DNA from: Podospora pseudoanserina
Lineage: Eukaryota > Ascomycota > Sordariomycetes > Sordariales > Podosporaceae
Reading direction: 5' to 3'
Assembly (NCBI RefSeq): GCF_035222485.1
Contig: NC_085921.1
Span: 2,852,001 to 2,916,000 of the forward strand
Length of the DNA: 64,000 bases
Part shown: piece by piece, positions 10,902-21,600 of the stretch
Numbering within the stretch: the first letter of the stretch is position 1
Layout of the letters: each line of letters begins with the position of its first letter
Position numbers and translations under genes: made by a program
The notes under the pieces: generated by a model
Told to the model about the DNA's origin: nothing
What the model saw: the letters and a program-made list of their open reading frames with translations, nothing else
Databases searched by the model: none

Positions 10902-11294
10902 TCAGATGCCGACTGTCTCGTTCCGACATCCCATAACGACGGCCCTCAAGCTCTCCCGGTCCGTGAATATATCCTCATCCTCAGCAACCTCTGGCAGCGA
11001 CATAATTGGTACGAAATCTCTAAATGCCTCTTCGCTCGCAAAGGTTATAATGGCAAAGCCATCAAAGTTGACATCTTCGGGCTTTCCGACCAACATGTTC
11101 AAGGGGTACGTAGGGCTCGCCGAATCCCGAGCAAGATAGTGACGGGTGTGAGACAAGGGAAATCGGGGGCCGGCGAGAGACTGGAGCAGAGGGACATGAA
11201 CATTTTCCCAGTGGTCCTTGAACTGCTCGGGTGATATGTCTGACTTGCGGGTAACGAAGATGATGATTGTATATGGCTTCGAGCTGGAAGACAT
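10902..11294 (-). CDS. EthD-domain (dimeric alpha+beta barrel) protein
   Basis: A single exon of 130 aa. I chose the ATG at 11294 over an in-frame start at 11435 because the conserved domain begins at once (YTIIIFVTRK...SPEQFKDHWENVHVPLL). The R/K-x(5-10)-F-x-x-xW-xx-xH pattern and the late FDGFAIITFASEEAFRDF strand match EthD/polyketide-cyclase-like ferredoxin-fold proteins, which act as small decarboxylases or cyclases in several fungal aromatic polyketide pathways. Aflatoxin clusters carry an EthD-type gene, hypE, but I know of no stc letter for one between stcT and stcS. It is divergent from stcS over 320 bp with a perfect AflR site, so co-regulation is likely. Exact reaction unknown. Confidence 0.85.
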   Translation of the reverse strand: MSSSSKPYTIIIFVTRKSDISPEQFKDHWENVHVPLLQSLAGPRFPLSHTRHYLARDSASPTYPLNMLVGKPEDVNFDGFAIITFASEEAFRDFVPIMSLPEVAEDEDIFTDRESLRAVVMGCRNETVGI

Positions 11295-11614
11295 GGCGGC
11301 GGCTGTGGAAAGCGATGAGGGCTCAAGGGCCTGATGCGGAGATAAAAATTGGTTGAAGAAAAAACGCAGTCTCCTTGGTTTTGTCCCGAAGTCTAGGTAA
11401 GTGCCTGCATGTCTTCGGAATCCGACCTGCGCCACATGCGCACAGCAGTCGGACTTTGAACCGAAAGGTAGCCACCCTGTATCACCCAGAGATTACATTT
11501 GTCCTACCTAGGTGAAACGTCTAGATCGCGAGGGCATTACTTTTCACGTTAGGCTGGGAAATCTTCCCTGATTTGTCCGGTGAAACGAGCATCCCACAAA
11601 CAATCGTAATCACG
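11295..11614. promoter_or_regulatory. divergent EthD gene/stcS promoter
   Basis: A 320-bp region between two start codons, with one AflR palindrome at 11415-11425 placed between them. Confidence 0.65.
11415..11425 (+). promoter_or_regulatory. perfect AflR palindrome TCGGAATCCGA
   Basis: TCGG-N3-CCGA, 121 bp from the EthD gene start and 190 bp from the stcS start. Confidence 0.75.
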
Positions 11615-13376
11615 ATGTATGCATCACAGGTTTTTGTGCTTGGTGCCATAAGTGCCCTACTCCTCTTCGTAACGAGATTCTATGCCGCTCGCAAACAAGT
11701 ATGGAAGCTGAAGAGCGCCAATCTCGTGAGTTCTGGCCTGACACCATGCCCTGCCCAGTAAGCTAATCTGTTTTGGCAGCCAATGCCAGAGTTTAAGCTC
11801 ACGTCTGGTCACTTCCTGGCTTTGAAGGAGACTGTCAAGACTCTTCCGAAAAACGCAACCCTGCACACGGTCATGATGCAACTGTCAAAGAGGTTTCCCT
11901 CCGGAATGTTCTACATCAACATGTGGCCTTTTAGCGGCACGTGGCTTGTGGTGACGACGCCCTCGGGAGCTTCACAATGTCAAACTCTGAATCTTATCAA
12001 GCCATCGATTCTCACGAAACCATTGGAAACCATCGGCGGTGGGCCAAGCCTGATCACCATGAATGGAGAGACGCATAAGAAATGGCGTAGTCTATTCAAC
12101 CCAGGATTTAGCCCCAGCTATCTCATGGGGCTGGCTCCGATGATTGCGGATGAAGTGGCTGTATTTTGCCGTTTGTTGAGGGAACAGGCTGGGAACAAGA
12201 ACGCGGAGGTGCTAAAGTTGGAAGATCTGACATTACGCCTAACAGTTGACACGATTGGAGCCGTTGCTCTGTGAGTCTAGCAAAGGTTATTACCAGATAG
12301 TCGAATGTCTGCTAATGGCCATGCGTGCCCCCTGCAGAGACACAAGGCTACACCATCAGACAAAGGATAGCCAACTTGCTCTGGCACTTCAGCGTCAAAT
12401 CGAATGGACATCATTCGGGACTACCTTTAACCCATTCAAACGCCACCTCACTATCCGCCCCTTGGTGCTGTGGTACAACAACCGCATCATGGATCGGCTC
12501 ATTGGCCAGGAAATCGACAAGAGATACACTGAGTATCTGCAGGATCAAGGCTCAGGTGAAAGGGGCTCCAAATCCGTCATGTCACTCGTGCTGGCTCAGT
12601 TCCTAGAAGAAGCCCAAGTCAAAGGCGCCCCGCCCCCTCTATCCGAGTTCAAGAAACTAGTTGCGCCCCAACTGCGCGGATTCCTGTTTGCTGGCCGAGA
12701 CACGACGAGTAGCACCCTTCTCTATTGTTTTCACCTCTTGGCTACCCATCCCGAAGCGCTCAAAAGACTCCGCAGCGAGCACGGTGAAGTCTTTGGCGAC
12801 AGGCTGAACGCGTCGATAGCCCATCAGGCCATTGCAAAGGAACCTCAACGGCTCAACCAACTGCCGTACACGACAGCGGTGATCAAGGAAGCGCTTCGGC
12901 TGTTTCCTCCCTCTGCGTCTTTACGCGAAGGCCGCGCTGGAGTCGATCTTGTGGATGAGAAAGGAAGGCGGTATCCCACTGAGGGATGCAACGTGTGGAC
13001 GCTGACAGTGGCGCTGCATCACAATGCCGTTTATTGGAAGCAGGCCGAGTCATTTGTGCCAGAGCGGTGGTTGGTAGGACCCGAGGATCCCATGTACCCC
13101 GTCAAGGGGGCGTGGAGGGCGTTTGAGCTTGGTCCTAGGGCCTGCATTGGGCAGACGTTGGCGCTGATGGAACTTCGAGTTGCGCTGGTGATGACACTCT
13201 CCGAGTTTGATATCACTCCGGCGTACGAGGATTGGGATAGGATGCATCCAAGGCCGGGTGTCAAGGTGGTGAATGGAAATAGGGCTTATCAGGCAGAGAA
13301 GGGTGGTGGTGGTGCGCATCCTGCTGATGGATTTCCTTGTCGGGTTACGCTTCGCGACATGGATGGTAGAGGGTGA
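11615..13376 (+). CDS. stcS: cytochrome P450 StcS (VerA/AflN, CYP59-type)
   Basis: Exons are 11615-11725, 11780-12270 and 12338-13376, 546 aa in frame. An N-terminal hydrophobic anchor ([15 protein letters not shown]) targets the endoplasmic reticulum. P450 motifs are the I-helix FAGRDTTSS, the ExxR helix (KEALRLFPP), PERW, and the heme-binding loop [11 protein letters not shown] with the thiolate cysteine. StcS oxidises versicolorin A and, with StcU, starts the anthraquinone-to-xanthone rearrangement towards demethylsterigmatocystin. An alternative upstream in-frame ATG at 11573 is possible. The start used gives a normal membrane-anchor length. It converges with stcN at the 3' end, 269 bp apart. 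Confidence 0.9.
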
Positions 13377-13645
13377 CGTTCAGGGGCAATGCACCATTCT
13401 TCAGCTTTCCCATGTCAAAACTCGATATATTCAGAAATACCAAAACGTTTTTCTTATTCCCTCTCACTTGGAACGAACGGGTGACAAATGCCCATGATTG
13501 TGTTTCTTTCTTAGCATGACCTACTGCCCCTGAGCAGCCCCTGGCTAACCCCTGGCTAAACCCCCTGAATCCAGGATCCACTATCCACAAGATCACCAGC
13601 CTCCTCAAACAAAGCCGGTCGACACATTACACAGGCACCATCACC

Positions 13646-15642
13646 TCACTTTCCAGCCAGAATATCAGCAGCAATCTTCTCTGCCAATGCGTACACCGTT
13701 CCCATAGGCTGCCCATCAATCGCAAACGGGAACGCCGACGCATCCACCACCCGAACACCATCCACCCCCAAAACCCTCGCATTCGAGTCCACCACCGCAT
13801 TCGGATCATCCCTCTTCCCCATAGCGCAAGTTCCCACACCAGCATAATACGCATCCGACGTCTCAGCAATATAATTGTAAATCTCCTCATCAGTCTGATA
13901 CCTCTCCCCAGGCAGAATCTCCGGCCCATCAATCACCTCTTGCATCGTCTCCGACGCCACAATAGCCCTGCACCGGCGAAACGCAGCAACAGCCATCTCC
14001 TTATCCCTCGGATCGTCCAACCAACGGGGATCAACAATCGGATTCTGCGCCGTATCAGTACTATTAATCGTCACCGACCCCCGACTGAACGTCGCCATCA
14101 GCGCCGCCGACATGCTAAAGTAATTCTTCCCATCATACTGCGGGACAAACGTGTCGTCCAGGGCAATGTAGGAAAAAGTCGGCCAGTCCTCAGGGAATTC
14201 TTTTTCGATATCTGCCGCCGTCGAGTCCTTGAGCATGCCGGGCTGGTGCTTCTCAAAGGCAAAGTAGTCCTGCCCGGGGTTGGTCAGGAGCCCGGTGCGG
14301 AAGTTGTTGTACTCGTAGATGGACCGGGGGAGGGTCTCCTTGCTGCCCATCAGCTGGCTGTGGCTTTCTACTTTTACCGGGCTGGTCGGGCCGAGGATGA
14401 TGGTGTCTTGCATGTTCTTGCCGACGCCGGGGCGGTCGGAGAGGACGGGGATGTCAAGCTTCTCGAGGGTGTCCCGGGGTCCGATGCCCGAGACCATCAG
14501 GAGCTGGGGGGAGCGCATCACGCCGGCGGAGAGGATGACTTCTTTTTTGGCGCCAATGGTCCACTCGAAGCCGTCGGTGCTCACCTTGACGCCGGTTGCC
14601 TTCTTCTTGTCGTCGAATAAGATCTTCTTGACGAGGGTGCGAGTGTAAAAGTTGAGGTTGTTGCTCTCGAGGAGGGCGTCGTGGAGGTAGGAGGTGGATG
14701 CTGTCTCGCGGCGCCGGGTGTAAGGGTTGATGGTGTGCGTGATGTAGGACCGGCCGAGCAGGTTGCCGTCGGAGAAGCCTTGCACTTCAGGAAAGCCCAG
14801 TTTGGCGAGTGCCTTGTCCACCCAGGACGAGATGGCGTTAGTCCAGTAGGGGTAGGCGACGTGGACTGGCCCGCCGGACTCGGAGAATGCAGAAAGGTTG
14901 TTGACGGCAGTGGCATTGGCAGGTCTTGGGTTTGTGTTGGGGCCGGAAAACGTTACGCTTTTCTGGAAGTACGGTAGCCAGTTGTCCCAGGTGTATGCAT
15001 CGTCACCGACCTGCTCGGCCCATTTCTTGTAGGCCCCTTTCGAGCCGCGGTGATAGAGCATCGCGCCGCGGGCTGTGCTGCCACCTAGTGTCTTTCCCTG
15101 CATGTAAAACATGGCTCTTTTGGCGAGACCCTACAATGATTCGTTAGCTCTCCTGTTCCTCTGAGTGTCCGAAGAGAGGGTGTACATACTGGCTGTGGCA
15201 CAGTGTACTGATACCAGTCAAACAAGGGGTTCTTCACGTGGCCATTATCGAAGAAGTAGTTGAACAGATACATGGGCACCTCGGTCATATTTCCCCCCTC
15301 AATCTCGTAGAAACCGCCTGCTTCGATCACAGCCACCGAGTTGGCATTGTCTTCGGAAAGTCGCTTGGCCATCGCTAAGCCAGCAGTGCCGCCGCCAACA
15401 ATCACGTAGTCAAATGATTGCCCTGGCCAACCGTAGGGCCCGAAGTGCGAGCTAAGCAAGTCTTTTGCCTGAATACGACCATCCATGCGAGCTTCATCAT
15501 GGTTTTTTGTCGTGGTGAACAGGGACGAGACTCGAGGAATAGCATTGAAGGCAGAGAGATACAGCGGCTGCTGTGTTGCAGTGGCAATGCCAACGCTGAT
15601 TGTCCGCGACAGGGCAACAAGGTAGAGTGGTAGGGATCTCAT
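13646..15642 (-). CDS. stcN: versicolorin B synthase StcN (Vbs/AflK), GMC-oxidoreductase fold
   Basis: Exons are 15642-15190 and 15130-13646 (intron 59 nt), 645 aa. The start is taken at [15 protein letters not shown], which forms a signal peptide. An upstream in-frame ATG at 15768 would bury it. The FAD motif [15 protein letters not shown] lies near residue 80, then [14 protein letters not shown]. The C-terminal GMC signature contains [24 protein letters not shown]. Vbs uses this flavin fold non-oxidatively, cyclising racemic versiconal to the chiral bisfuran versicolorin B. Secretory-pathway entry and several N-x-S/T sequons fit the known glycosylated enzyme. It is divergent from hypC with two AflR sites between. 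Confidence 0.92.
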
Positions 15643-15889
15643 TTTGAGCGTCAAGTGGGTAGGTAATGTTAACAGTTTGGCAAAGCTGGAATATAGTTGA
15701 ACACTACTAGTGAGATCAAGTAAATCTATATAGCCAAGAGAGTCTCTTTTGGCTATGTAGGTACCCACCCATCTCGGATTCCAATCTGTTCAATTGCTAT
15801 ATGTCGGACCGCATTGTGCCTCCGTCTATCGGTGTCCAGCTTTGAGGGTGTATACCCTAGTAGGGTTCGCTTTCCGGAGACAGAGCGAG

Positions 15890-15900
15890 CCGCATACCGA
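15890..15900 (-). promoter_or_regulatory. relaxed AflR site TCGGTATGCGG
   Basis: Fits TCG-N5-CGR on the minus strand. It is 248 bp from the stcN start and 123 bp from the hypC start. Confidence 0.5.
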
Positions 15901-15971
15901 TGGTGCCGACTTTTGCGACGGCCGTTTGCAGCTCTGTATAAAGTTGAACCCAGTGTCGCTCCCAATGTCGT

Positions 15972-15982
15972 TCGGTCAACGA
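15972..15982 (+). promoter_or_regulatory. perfect AflR palindrome TCGGTCAACGA
   Basis: TCG-N5-CGA located 41 bp before the hypC ATG, unusually close to the start codon. Confidence 0.65.
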
Positions 15983-16022
15983 CGTCTTGCTCAAAACACC
16001 TTCACACGAATAATCGCACACC

Positions 16023-16575
16023 ATGGCCGGTATTGGAGTCGAGGCAATCGCAGTCGTGACAGGATGCTTCCTCTCGGGTAAGGATCAACCCCGTCCTGAA
16101 GGTACAAGCCGACAAACTAAGCACCTGCGCGCGCACAGGAGCCATCATGAGTGTCTTCCTGATCACGATTCCGGTGCTCATCGCAACGACAAAGGAGCCG
16201 GCAAAGTTGGTCAACCAATGGAGACGTGTGTATCTCAGCGGTCACGTCAAAGGACCGGCCATAGCAACCACCACGGGTCTCGTCTACGTCTATGCAGCCT
16301 GGAACAAATACGCGGCCGGCGAGCCGTGGCGTGTTTTTGCCCTCGCCGGAGCGACGACGGTTTCCATCGTGCCTTACACCTTGACTTTTATGCAAGGGAT
16401 CAACAATGCGCTTTTCCGTGCCGATGCTCTGACTGGCAAGGGAGTTGAGCCCTCGTGGGCCGATGCCGAGACGTTGGTGCTTCGATGGGGCCGACTTAAT
16501 GCTATTCGGGCGTTGATTCCTCTCGCCGGGGGGATCATTGGACTTTTGGGCACTTGCCAGGTGTTGTCATTTTAG
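16023..16575 (+). CDS. hypC: anthrone oxidase HypC, DUF1772 membrane protein
   Basis: Exons are 16023-16077 and 16139-16575 (intron 61 nt, phase 1), 163 aa. The protein is mostly hydrophobic, with about four membrane segments: MAGIGVEAIAVVTGCFLSG, MSVFLITIPVLIA, a central GLVYVYAAW/FALAGATTVSIVPYTLTFM stretch, and a C-terminal LIPLAGGIIGLLGT. The segment RWGRLNAIRALIPLAGG is typical of DUF1772 anthrone oxygenases. In the aflatoxin pathway HypC converts norsolorinic acid anthrone, released by the polyketide synthase, into norsolorinic acid. Its place between stcN and stcL corresponds to the stcM slot if letters follow map order. That equivalence is inference. Confidence 0.88.
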
Positions 16576-16879
16576 AGTACCTAGCAGGAGTGTCAGGTGT
16601 CAGAACTGAGAATATGGTGTAACCCCGCGATAAGGAAATGCATGTGGTCAGCTTGTGCCGCCCCCAGACCGTGCTGTTCTGTTGGCATTGGTCGTTGTCC
16701 AGCAAGAGACCCGGCCTCTTGGCTCCCCGTTTCGCTCCCCGATGTGCATCTTGGGCCGTTGAGTAGTCCACCACGGCTAGATATAGGGTACGCAAGATGG
16801 TTCCAATACCTCGTTGTGTCCCGTCAACATTCTACACGTAGACGCTAAAATCCAACATCTTGTAATAACGTGTAACAGG
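16576..16879. promoter_or_regulatory. stcL upstream region
   Basis: 304 bp between the hypC stop and the stcL ATG, with one perfect AflR site at 16732-16742. Confidence 0.6.
16732..16742 (+). promoter_or_regulatory. perfect AflR site TCGCTCCCCGA
   Basis: TCG-N5-CGA, 138 bp upstream of the stcL start. Confidence 0.65.
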
Positions 16880-18429
16880 ATGGGTCCACTGCTGCTCTTG
16901 GTTGGACTGGTGTTCCTTTACCCCCTTTACCATGTCATCTACAATCTTTTCTTCCACCCCTTGGCCTCCTACCCCGGCCCCCTTCTCTGGCGGGCAAGCT
17001 CCTTCCCATGGAAGCTCACACTCCTCCGGGGGACCATGCATCACGATCTGATGCGATTCCATCAAAAGTACGGCGACACCGTCCGCCTCAAGCCCGATGA
17101 GATCAGCTACGCAAACGCCCAAGCCTGGAAAGACATCCACGCACACGTCCCAGGCCGTCCGGAATTCCTCAAAGACCCCGTTCGCCTCCCCCTGGCACCC
17201 AACGGCATCATGAGCATCCTCGTCTCCGACACCAGAAACCACGCCCGCTTCCGCAGCTTGTTCGGCCACGCTTTCAGTGACAAAGGCCTGCGCGTCCAAG
17301 AGGCAAACATAATCCGCTATGCCGACCTCCTGGTCGATGTCCTCCGGGAAGTCGCCGACACGGACTCAGCCATCGAAATGGTGCGGTACTACAACATGGG
17401 CATCTTCGACTCGATCGGTGCCCTCTCCTTTGGCGAGTCCTTCAACAGCCTGGCCGATCGAACCCTCCACCCCTGGGTCGACGCCATCCACAAAAACCTC
17501 AAGAGCGTGGCCATCTCGCACGTCTTGCGGAGCATGGGAATCGAGTTCCTCACCCCTTACGTCCTCCCCGAAGAATTGCGGGGGAAGCGCGCCGAGAATT
17601 ACAAGTACGCCATCGAAAAGGTCAACCGCCGGCTGCAAAAGACGGGCGACCAGGGTGACTTTTGGGATCGCGTCATCGTCAAGAGCGGCGACGGGAACGA
17701 GTCCGGCCAGGGGATGAGCCAGGGAGAGATGCTCAACAATGCCGCCGTGATGGTCGTTGCCGGGTCAGAAACGACATCCTCTGTCCTCTGCGGCGCCACA
17801 TTTCTCATGTGCAAATACGTCAAGTTCGACAAGGCAGCGCACGAGGTCCGCTCGGCGTTCAAGAGGTCGGAGGATATCACCCTGTTGACTGTCTCCCCTC
17901 TGCCTTACCTCACTGCTGTCATTGACGAGACCCTTCGCATGTACCCCGCCGTTCCGGGCCAACCACCGCGCGTCGTGCCCGCGGGAGGAGCCATGGTTTG
18001 TGGCAAATTCATCCCCGAGGGCGTAAGTACTTCCTTTCTCTCTGCCTACCTACCTACCTCAGAAACATAATCAACTGATGACTATGCGGCATAAAGATGC
18101 GCGTCGGTATAAGCCACATCGGCACGTATTACGCCGACTACAACTTCACCAAACCTCACGAATTCATCCCCGAGCGCTTCATCAACAAGGATGATCCGAT
18201 GTTTGCCAACGACAATTACGCCGCTTACCAGCCGTGGTCTGTCGGGGTGCGCAACTGCATCGGGCGCAACCTTGCCTACGCCGAGCTGCGCTTGACACTG
18301 GCCAAGTTGCTGTGGCATTTTGACCTTGTGCTGGACGAGGCCAAGACGGGAGACTTTCTGGACCAGAAGATCTGGTCCATCTGGGCGAAGAGGGAGCTGT
18401 ATGTCAAGCTGTACTCTCGCAAGGACTGA
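16880..18429 (+). CDS. stcL: cytochrome P450 StcL (VerB/AflL, CYP60-type)
   Basis: Exons are 16880-18022 and 18097-18429, phase-0 junction, 491 aa. The N-terminus MGPLLLLVGLVFLYPLYHVIYN is a membrane anchor, then the proline-rich hinge YPGPLLWRASSFPW. The I-helix is VVAGSETTSS, ExxR is in IDETLRMYP, PERF follows, and the heme loop is WSVGVRNCIGRN. It is closely similar to the P450 at 33014-34640, as expected for the CYP60 pair StcL/StcF. I assign StcL by its place next to stcK/stcJ. StcL desaturates the bisfuran of versicolorin B to versicolorin A. Swapping L and F is the main alternative. Confidence 0.8.
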
Positions 18430-18665
18430 TGGACTGGTGGACATGATAGGGGCGGTAGTAACTTGAATGATAATCAACCATGAACCCCTTATATCATTGC
18501 GTACTCTGTGGTTTTAAATACAAGAGGCTCAAACAAAGCTGAAGCAACCTGTCGTTGAAAAATATGTCAGGAATTGATAACTTGACAGAAATAGTCCCAT
18601 GTAGACCTTCACCAAACAAAAGAAATGAGATGACGTCTTCAAAGTGACTAGCAGGCTAGGTGTAC

Positions 18666-21600
18666 CTATTCCTTCATCTGCTTCAACAACCTCAACAACA
18701 CCCCACTCCCAGTAACCCTCTGAACCATCTCGATATACTCTCTCTCCACCGAAAAAGGCCTACCCACCACATTCGGGATCCACCGGCCCACCAACTGCTC
18801 CGGCCTGATGTCCGCAACATGAATGCTCTGCGACAAATAGTCCCGATAGTCATCAATCTGCGGCCGTAGTGCCCTTGAGTGGAAAGGGATGTCGATACCC
18901 GTCAGAGGGATAGTGGCCTTTCCACGTCTAAGAGCGTCTGAGCTGGAAACAAGTCGAGCACGGGGAATAAGACCGCGCACCAAGCCCTTGAATGTGGCTA
19001 TGTCAAGCCTTTCCGGTTCAGGTTTTATCGAGAGGTCATCACAGGCTTTTCCGAGGATCCAAAGCGGTTGGAACTAGGATATATGAGCAAGAAGTGATGG
19101 CGGAGAGGGTGAAGAGATGAGGAAGAACTGACATGACCGGCGCAGACATACTGCTGGGAACGAATGTTGTAGTTTACTGTCTCTAACAAGAGGCCTGTTT
19201 CCTCTGCGATCACTTGCACCAGGGCTTGCAGGTGATCCTCCCCGAAGGCTAGGTAAAGCAAGGCGAGTGAGAACTCATTCAAGGCTGCGAATTGGGGAAA
19301 TGGGGCAAGATACCTGGGCCGATTCGTGAAGGATCAACAGCAACCATGCTGTAATCCGTCCTGTCACCTGCCTCACGGGGCAAGGCATTCTGCATCTTCA
19401 ACCCGCGGTAGTATATGAGCGATAGCAGGCTCTCAAACTGCATGAACGACGTGCAAGCCCCCAGAGCGGCATATTCGCCAAGTGAATGTCCTGCAAAGCG
19501 TGCGCCTGTCTGAACAACGCCTCTGGTCCGCAAATGTACATATTCTGCCATCTCCATGACAACTAATGCTGGTTGTGCGAACTGTGTTGACATGAGAAGA
19601 CCAGTCGAGTGCGAGAATGTGTACGACTTCGACCGTGTTGTCAGGCCGCGCAGGATTGGCTCCTCTCTGCTGTCCCCGCCAGCTGTCAAAACTCGTCGGG
19701 TCATTCCGAGATACATATTTCGAATGTGTCGTCCACGGCTTCCTCCAAAGTAGACGGTGAGCGTCTTGGGATTGTCTTGAACGATGTGCCTGAGCGAGAA
19801 CCCGTAGTGCATTCTCAGATGATCCTCTGCTCGATCCCACAGCGCTTTTGCCTCGGGCCTCGTGGCGTAAAGTGACATGCCCATGCCTTTTTCCTGACCT
19901 CCTTGGCCGCAAAAGACATATGCGGTGCCAGGCTGCTCAACATCTGCTTCAGCAGCGAGCACCCTTTCCCCCGTCTCGTCGTTGAAGGTCTGTATACTGA
20001 GAATCATCCTGCCATCCTCCACAGCAACATGTTGCATCTCGACTCTCAACCTGTCCTTTGGTCGTACCATGGCCTCGAAGCTTGCCTGCCAGCCTTTGAA
20101 CCGGGTCCGGTCCGTATCTCCTATAGCCCATTCGACTGCTCGACGGACAATCGCTGACGTGTGCATCCCATGAACCACTGTCCCATGAAGACCAGCATAT
20201 CGAGCAAACAAGGGGCACACGTGTATCGGGTTTGTGTCATGCGAAACAGCTGCGTAAGAGGCGCTTTCGGCGGGGGCATGTACAAGAATTGGCGGGACGC
20301 CCGTCCATCCTGGATTCTCCAGCTGTTGTCGAGCAGTGAGAGGTGATCCATGTCGGCGGAGAAAATCCATGATTGGATTACCGAGGCAAGAGTCTTGCTC
20401 AAAATACACTCGGCCGAGTTGGATAGGGGCTGAAGTGTCGCTCTGCTCTGCCAGAGTCACGACGCCGGACACCTGCAGCAAGGCATTCCCATTCTCGTTG
20501 TCGTGTATAGTGTGAGTGGTGAGTTTGAACCTGAGTCTCTGTCCAATCAGGTCGGGCGGCTGTTCGTCAAATATCAACCATTTCCGGCTTATCAAAAGGG
20601 CGTTCTTAATGGGCGAGTCAACATGTACCACCGCCTCCGGCTCTCTCACTGAGGTGAACTGTTCCTCGGCGCTTCCTTGTTCACCCCGCAAGAAGAATTC
20701 TGTCTCGATGGTGACCACCCGCTCACCTTGCCTTCGGATATCTGCAGAGATTTTGACCAGCTTTCCCGTCGCCGTCGTGGCCACCGCCGTGATGCGCGAA
20801 AATGCCTGTACCGTGTCCCCAACCTGCAGCGGCCTGGCGGATGGAGCGTAACGAAAGGATATCGACCGGTGAAGAAGCCGCAGTAGATTGCAGTTCAAAC
20901 CCGGGATCAGAAGGGGCTTGGTGAGAGCAGTCCACGCCACAACGATGCAGTAGTCGAGAGGAATAAGAAGACCACTGGGGTTCCACGAACGAAGCTGTGC
21001 TCCGCTGCTTCTTCGGATGACATTGATGTAATCATAGATATTCCGCTCACAGAGAATCATTTCGTTTCCGGTGAACTCGGAGCTCAATCCCGTGACTTGA
21101 GGAGAACCTGGGAAAACATCGTGGATCCACAGCCGGTGGTATAAAGACTTTACGGTCGCGGTGTGTGTCGAAGCATTCTCGTAGAGTCTGCAGCCCTTGG
21201 GCCCCTGGTGAACCTTGAGCGGGAACTTTACTTCAGTCACCCGTTTCGTGGCGACAGAGGGAGAAAGGATGAGTGTGACGACGATATCTCCGATGCGGTT
21301 GTGGGTAATTTTGAGACTGGTACGTGGGTTTTTCGCTGTTGAAGAACCCGGACTAAGAACAATCTCGTTAAAACATGAGTCCTCAGTCGCCCGTCTCATC
21401 TCAATCGTATCACGGGCAAGGGGGAGGAATGCCGTCTTGATCGGATTTTGGCAACGAGAAGTACCCCTGAAAATCCAGTCGTCTTCCAGGCACTTTTCTG
21501 CCCATGACCCAGCAACATTGACTATGTGCTTGATGAGTCTCTCGGTCTCCAAAATTTTGAAATCCTTAGTCAGTTCCACCCGATATGTCACGCCATGAGT

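Larger units (their letters stand above)
15643..16022. promoter_or_regulatory. divergent stcN/hypC promoter
   Basis: 380 bp between start codons, with AflR-like sites at 15890-15900 and 15972-15982. A TATA-like TGTATAAAG lies at about 15935-15945 upstream of hypC. Confidence 0.65.

Noticed and set aside
13940-14620. Long plus-strand frame opposite stcN
   Set aside because: Antisense to the well-supported flavoprotein coding sequence and composed of Gly/Val/Glu-rich complement codons.
19279-19310. Apparent frameshift or 29-nt mini-intron near the end of stcK
   Set aside because: A 65-nt GT-AG intron (19249-19313) gives a continuous reading frame and keeps the conserved transferase-domain spacing, so no break or mini-intron is needed.
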